In this document: positions 63,960 through 64,000 of the stretch, piece by piece
Layout of the letters: each line of letters begins with the position of its first letter
Numbering within the stretch: the first letter of the stretch is position 1
Assembly: GCA_016194975.1 (NCBI GenBank)
Contig: JACQAM010000001.1
Span: 1-64,000, forward strand
Direction: 5' to 3'
Source: Bacteroidota bacterium
GTDB lineage: Bacteria; Bacteroidota; Bacteroidia; Palsa-965
DNA: 64,000 bases
Notes under the pieces: generated by a model
The model's database searches: none
What the model saw: the letters and a program-made list of their open reading frames with translations, nothing else
What the model was told of the DNA's origin: nothing
Translations under genes and position numbers: made by a program

Positions 63960-64000
63960 TCAGAGCGTTATCGCTGAACCGCCTTTTGCTTCAATGGCTG
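63960..64000 (-). CDS. rplO: 50S ribosomal protein L15, last residues
   Basis: Only the last 12 codons lie in the window: AIEAKGGSAITL then TGA at 63962-63960. The AIEAKGG-type end matches the end of L15, and the rplO-secY order supports it. Most of the gene lies outside the window. Confidence 0.85.
   Translation of the reverse strand, partial: AIEAKGGSAITL

Overview
The window is a 64 kb piece of a Bacteroidota chromosome. Four lines of evidence support this. Many upstream regions carry the -7 box TAnnTTTG of the Bacteroidota primary sigma factor, and rpoD itself is the short ~290-residue form. Several surface proteins end in type IX secretion (T9SS) sorting domains: type A at 10196, 15221 and 49815, type B at 3816 and 5626. 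Lineage-typical conserved genes are present (DUF4290, DUF5606, a short AMP nucleosidase). The order rplO-secY-map-infA-rpmJ-rpsM-rpsK-rpsD-rpoA-rplQ-carA-eno-gltA is, from memory, also typical of the phylum. I cannot place it below phylum. I recognised no tRNA, rRNA, CRISPR array, prophage or transposase.

Layout. 1-18.1 kb is a surface and accessory region, mostly on the minus strand: two paralogous tail-fibre-like repeat proteins (1-1035 and 10196-11628), a MORN-like protein, two tandem NIDO/PKD proteins, a MATE exporter, a small outer-membrane barrel, a DinB-fold protein, an M3 oligoendopeptidase, a DUF5606 protein and a large secreted subtilase. 18.3-24.9 kb is mixed: an orphan HsdR N-terminal nuclease domain, a zinc-ribbon/membrane-anchor gene that looks frameshifted, AMP nucleosidase, holA, a SiaC-like protein, an EVE protein and a TonB-dependent receptor. 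25-42.2 kb is mostly housekeeping on the plus strand: pyrG, an LpxL-like acyltransferase (minus), DUF4290-murA, a TlpA-like thioredoxin, grpE-dnaJ, a NatA/NatB-type ABC exporter, ppx/gppA, class I aldolase, accD, rpsO, pnp. 42.4-44.2 kb holds rpoD, a 430-bp array of a 15-bp motif, and a gene for a lysine-rich SWIB-domain protein. 44.3-53.8 kb is a second accessory stretch: M3 peptidase, membrane and hypothetical proteins, a T9SS cargo protein, a muramidase-like protein, and a nucleotidyltransferase with a tiny partner. 54-64 kb is the translation/RNA polymerase operon followed by carA, eno and gltA, all on the minus strand.

The observations I rate highest are: (1) the array of about twelve copies of TTTTCCCAATGAAAA between rpoD and the SWIB gene, with the last copy touching the -33 box of the SWIB promoter and further single copies elsewhere; (2) a poly-C tract just after the start codon of both tail-fibre-like paralogs, 7 C (in frame) in one and 9 C (out of frame) in the other, the pattern expected of slipped-strand phase variation; (3) inverted repeats built from short repeated words that fill the gaps directly before murA, accD and ppx; and (4) an A7 slippery run that could fuse a zinc ribbon to a C-terminal membrane anchor.

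All calls come from reading the sequence. No database search was run, and family names rest on recognised motifs and recalled family knowledge.
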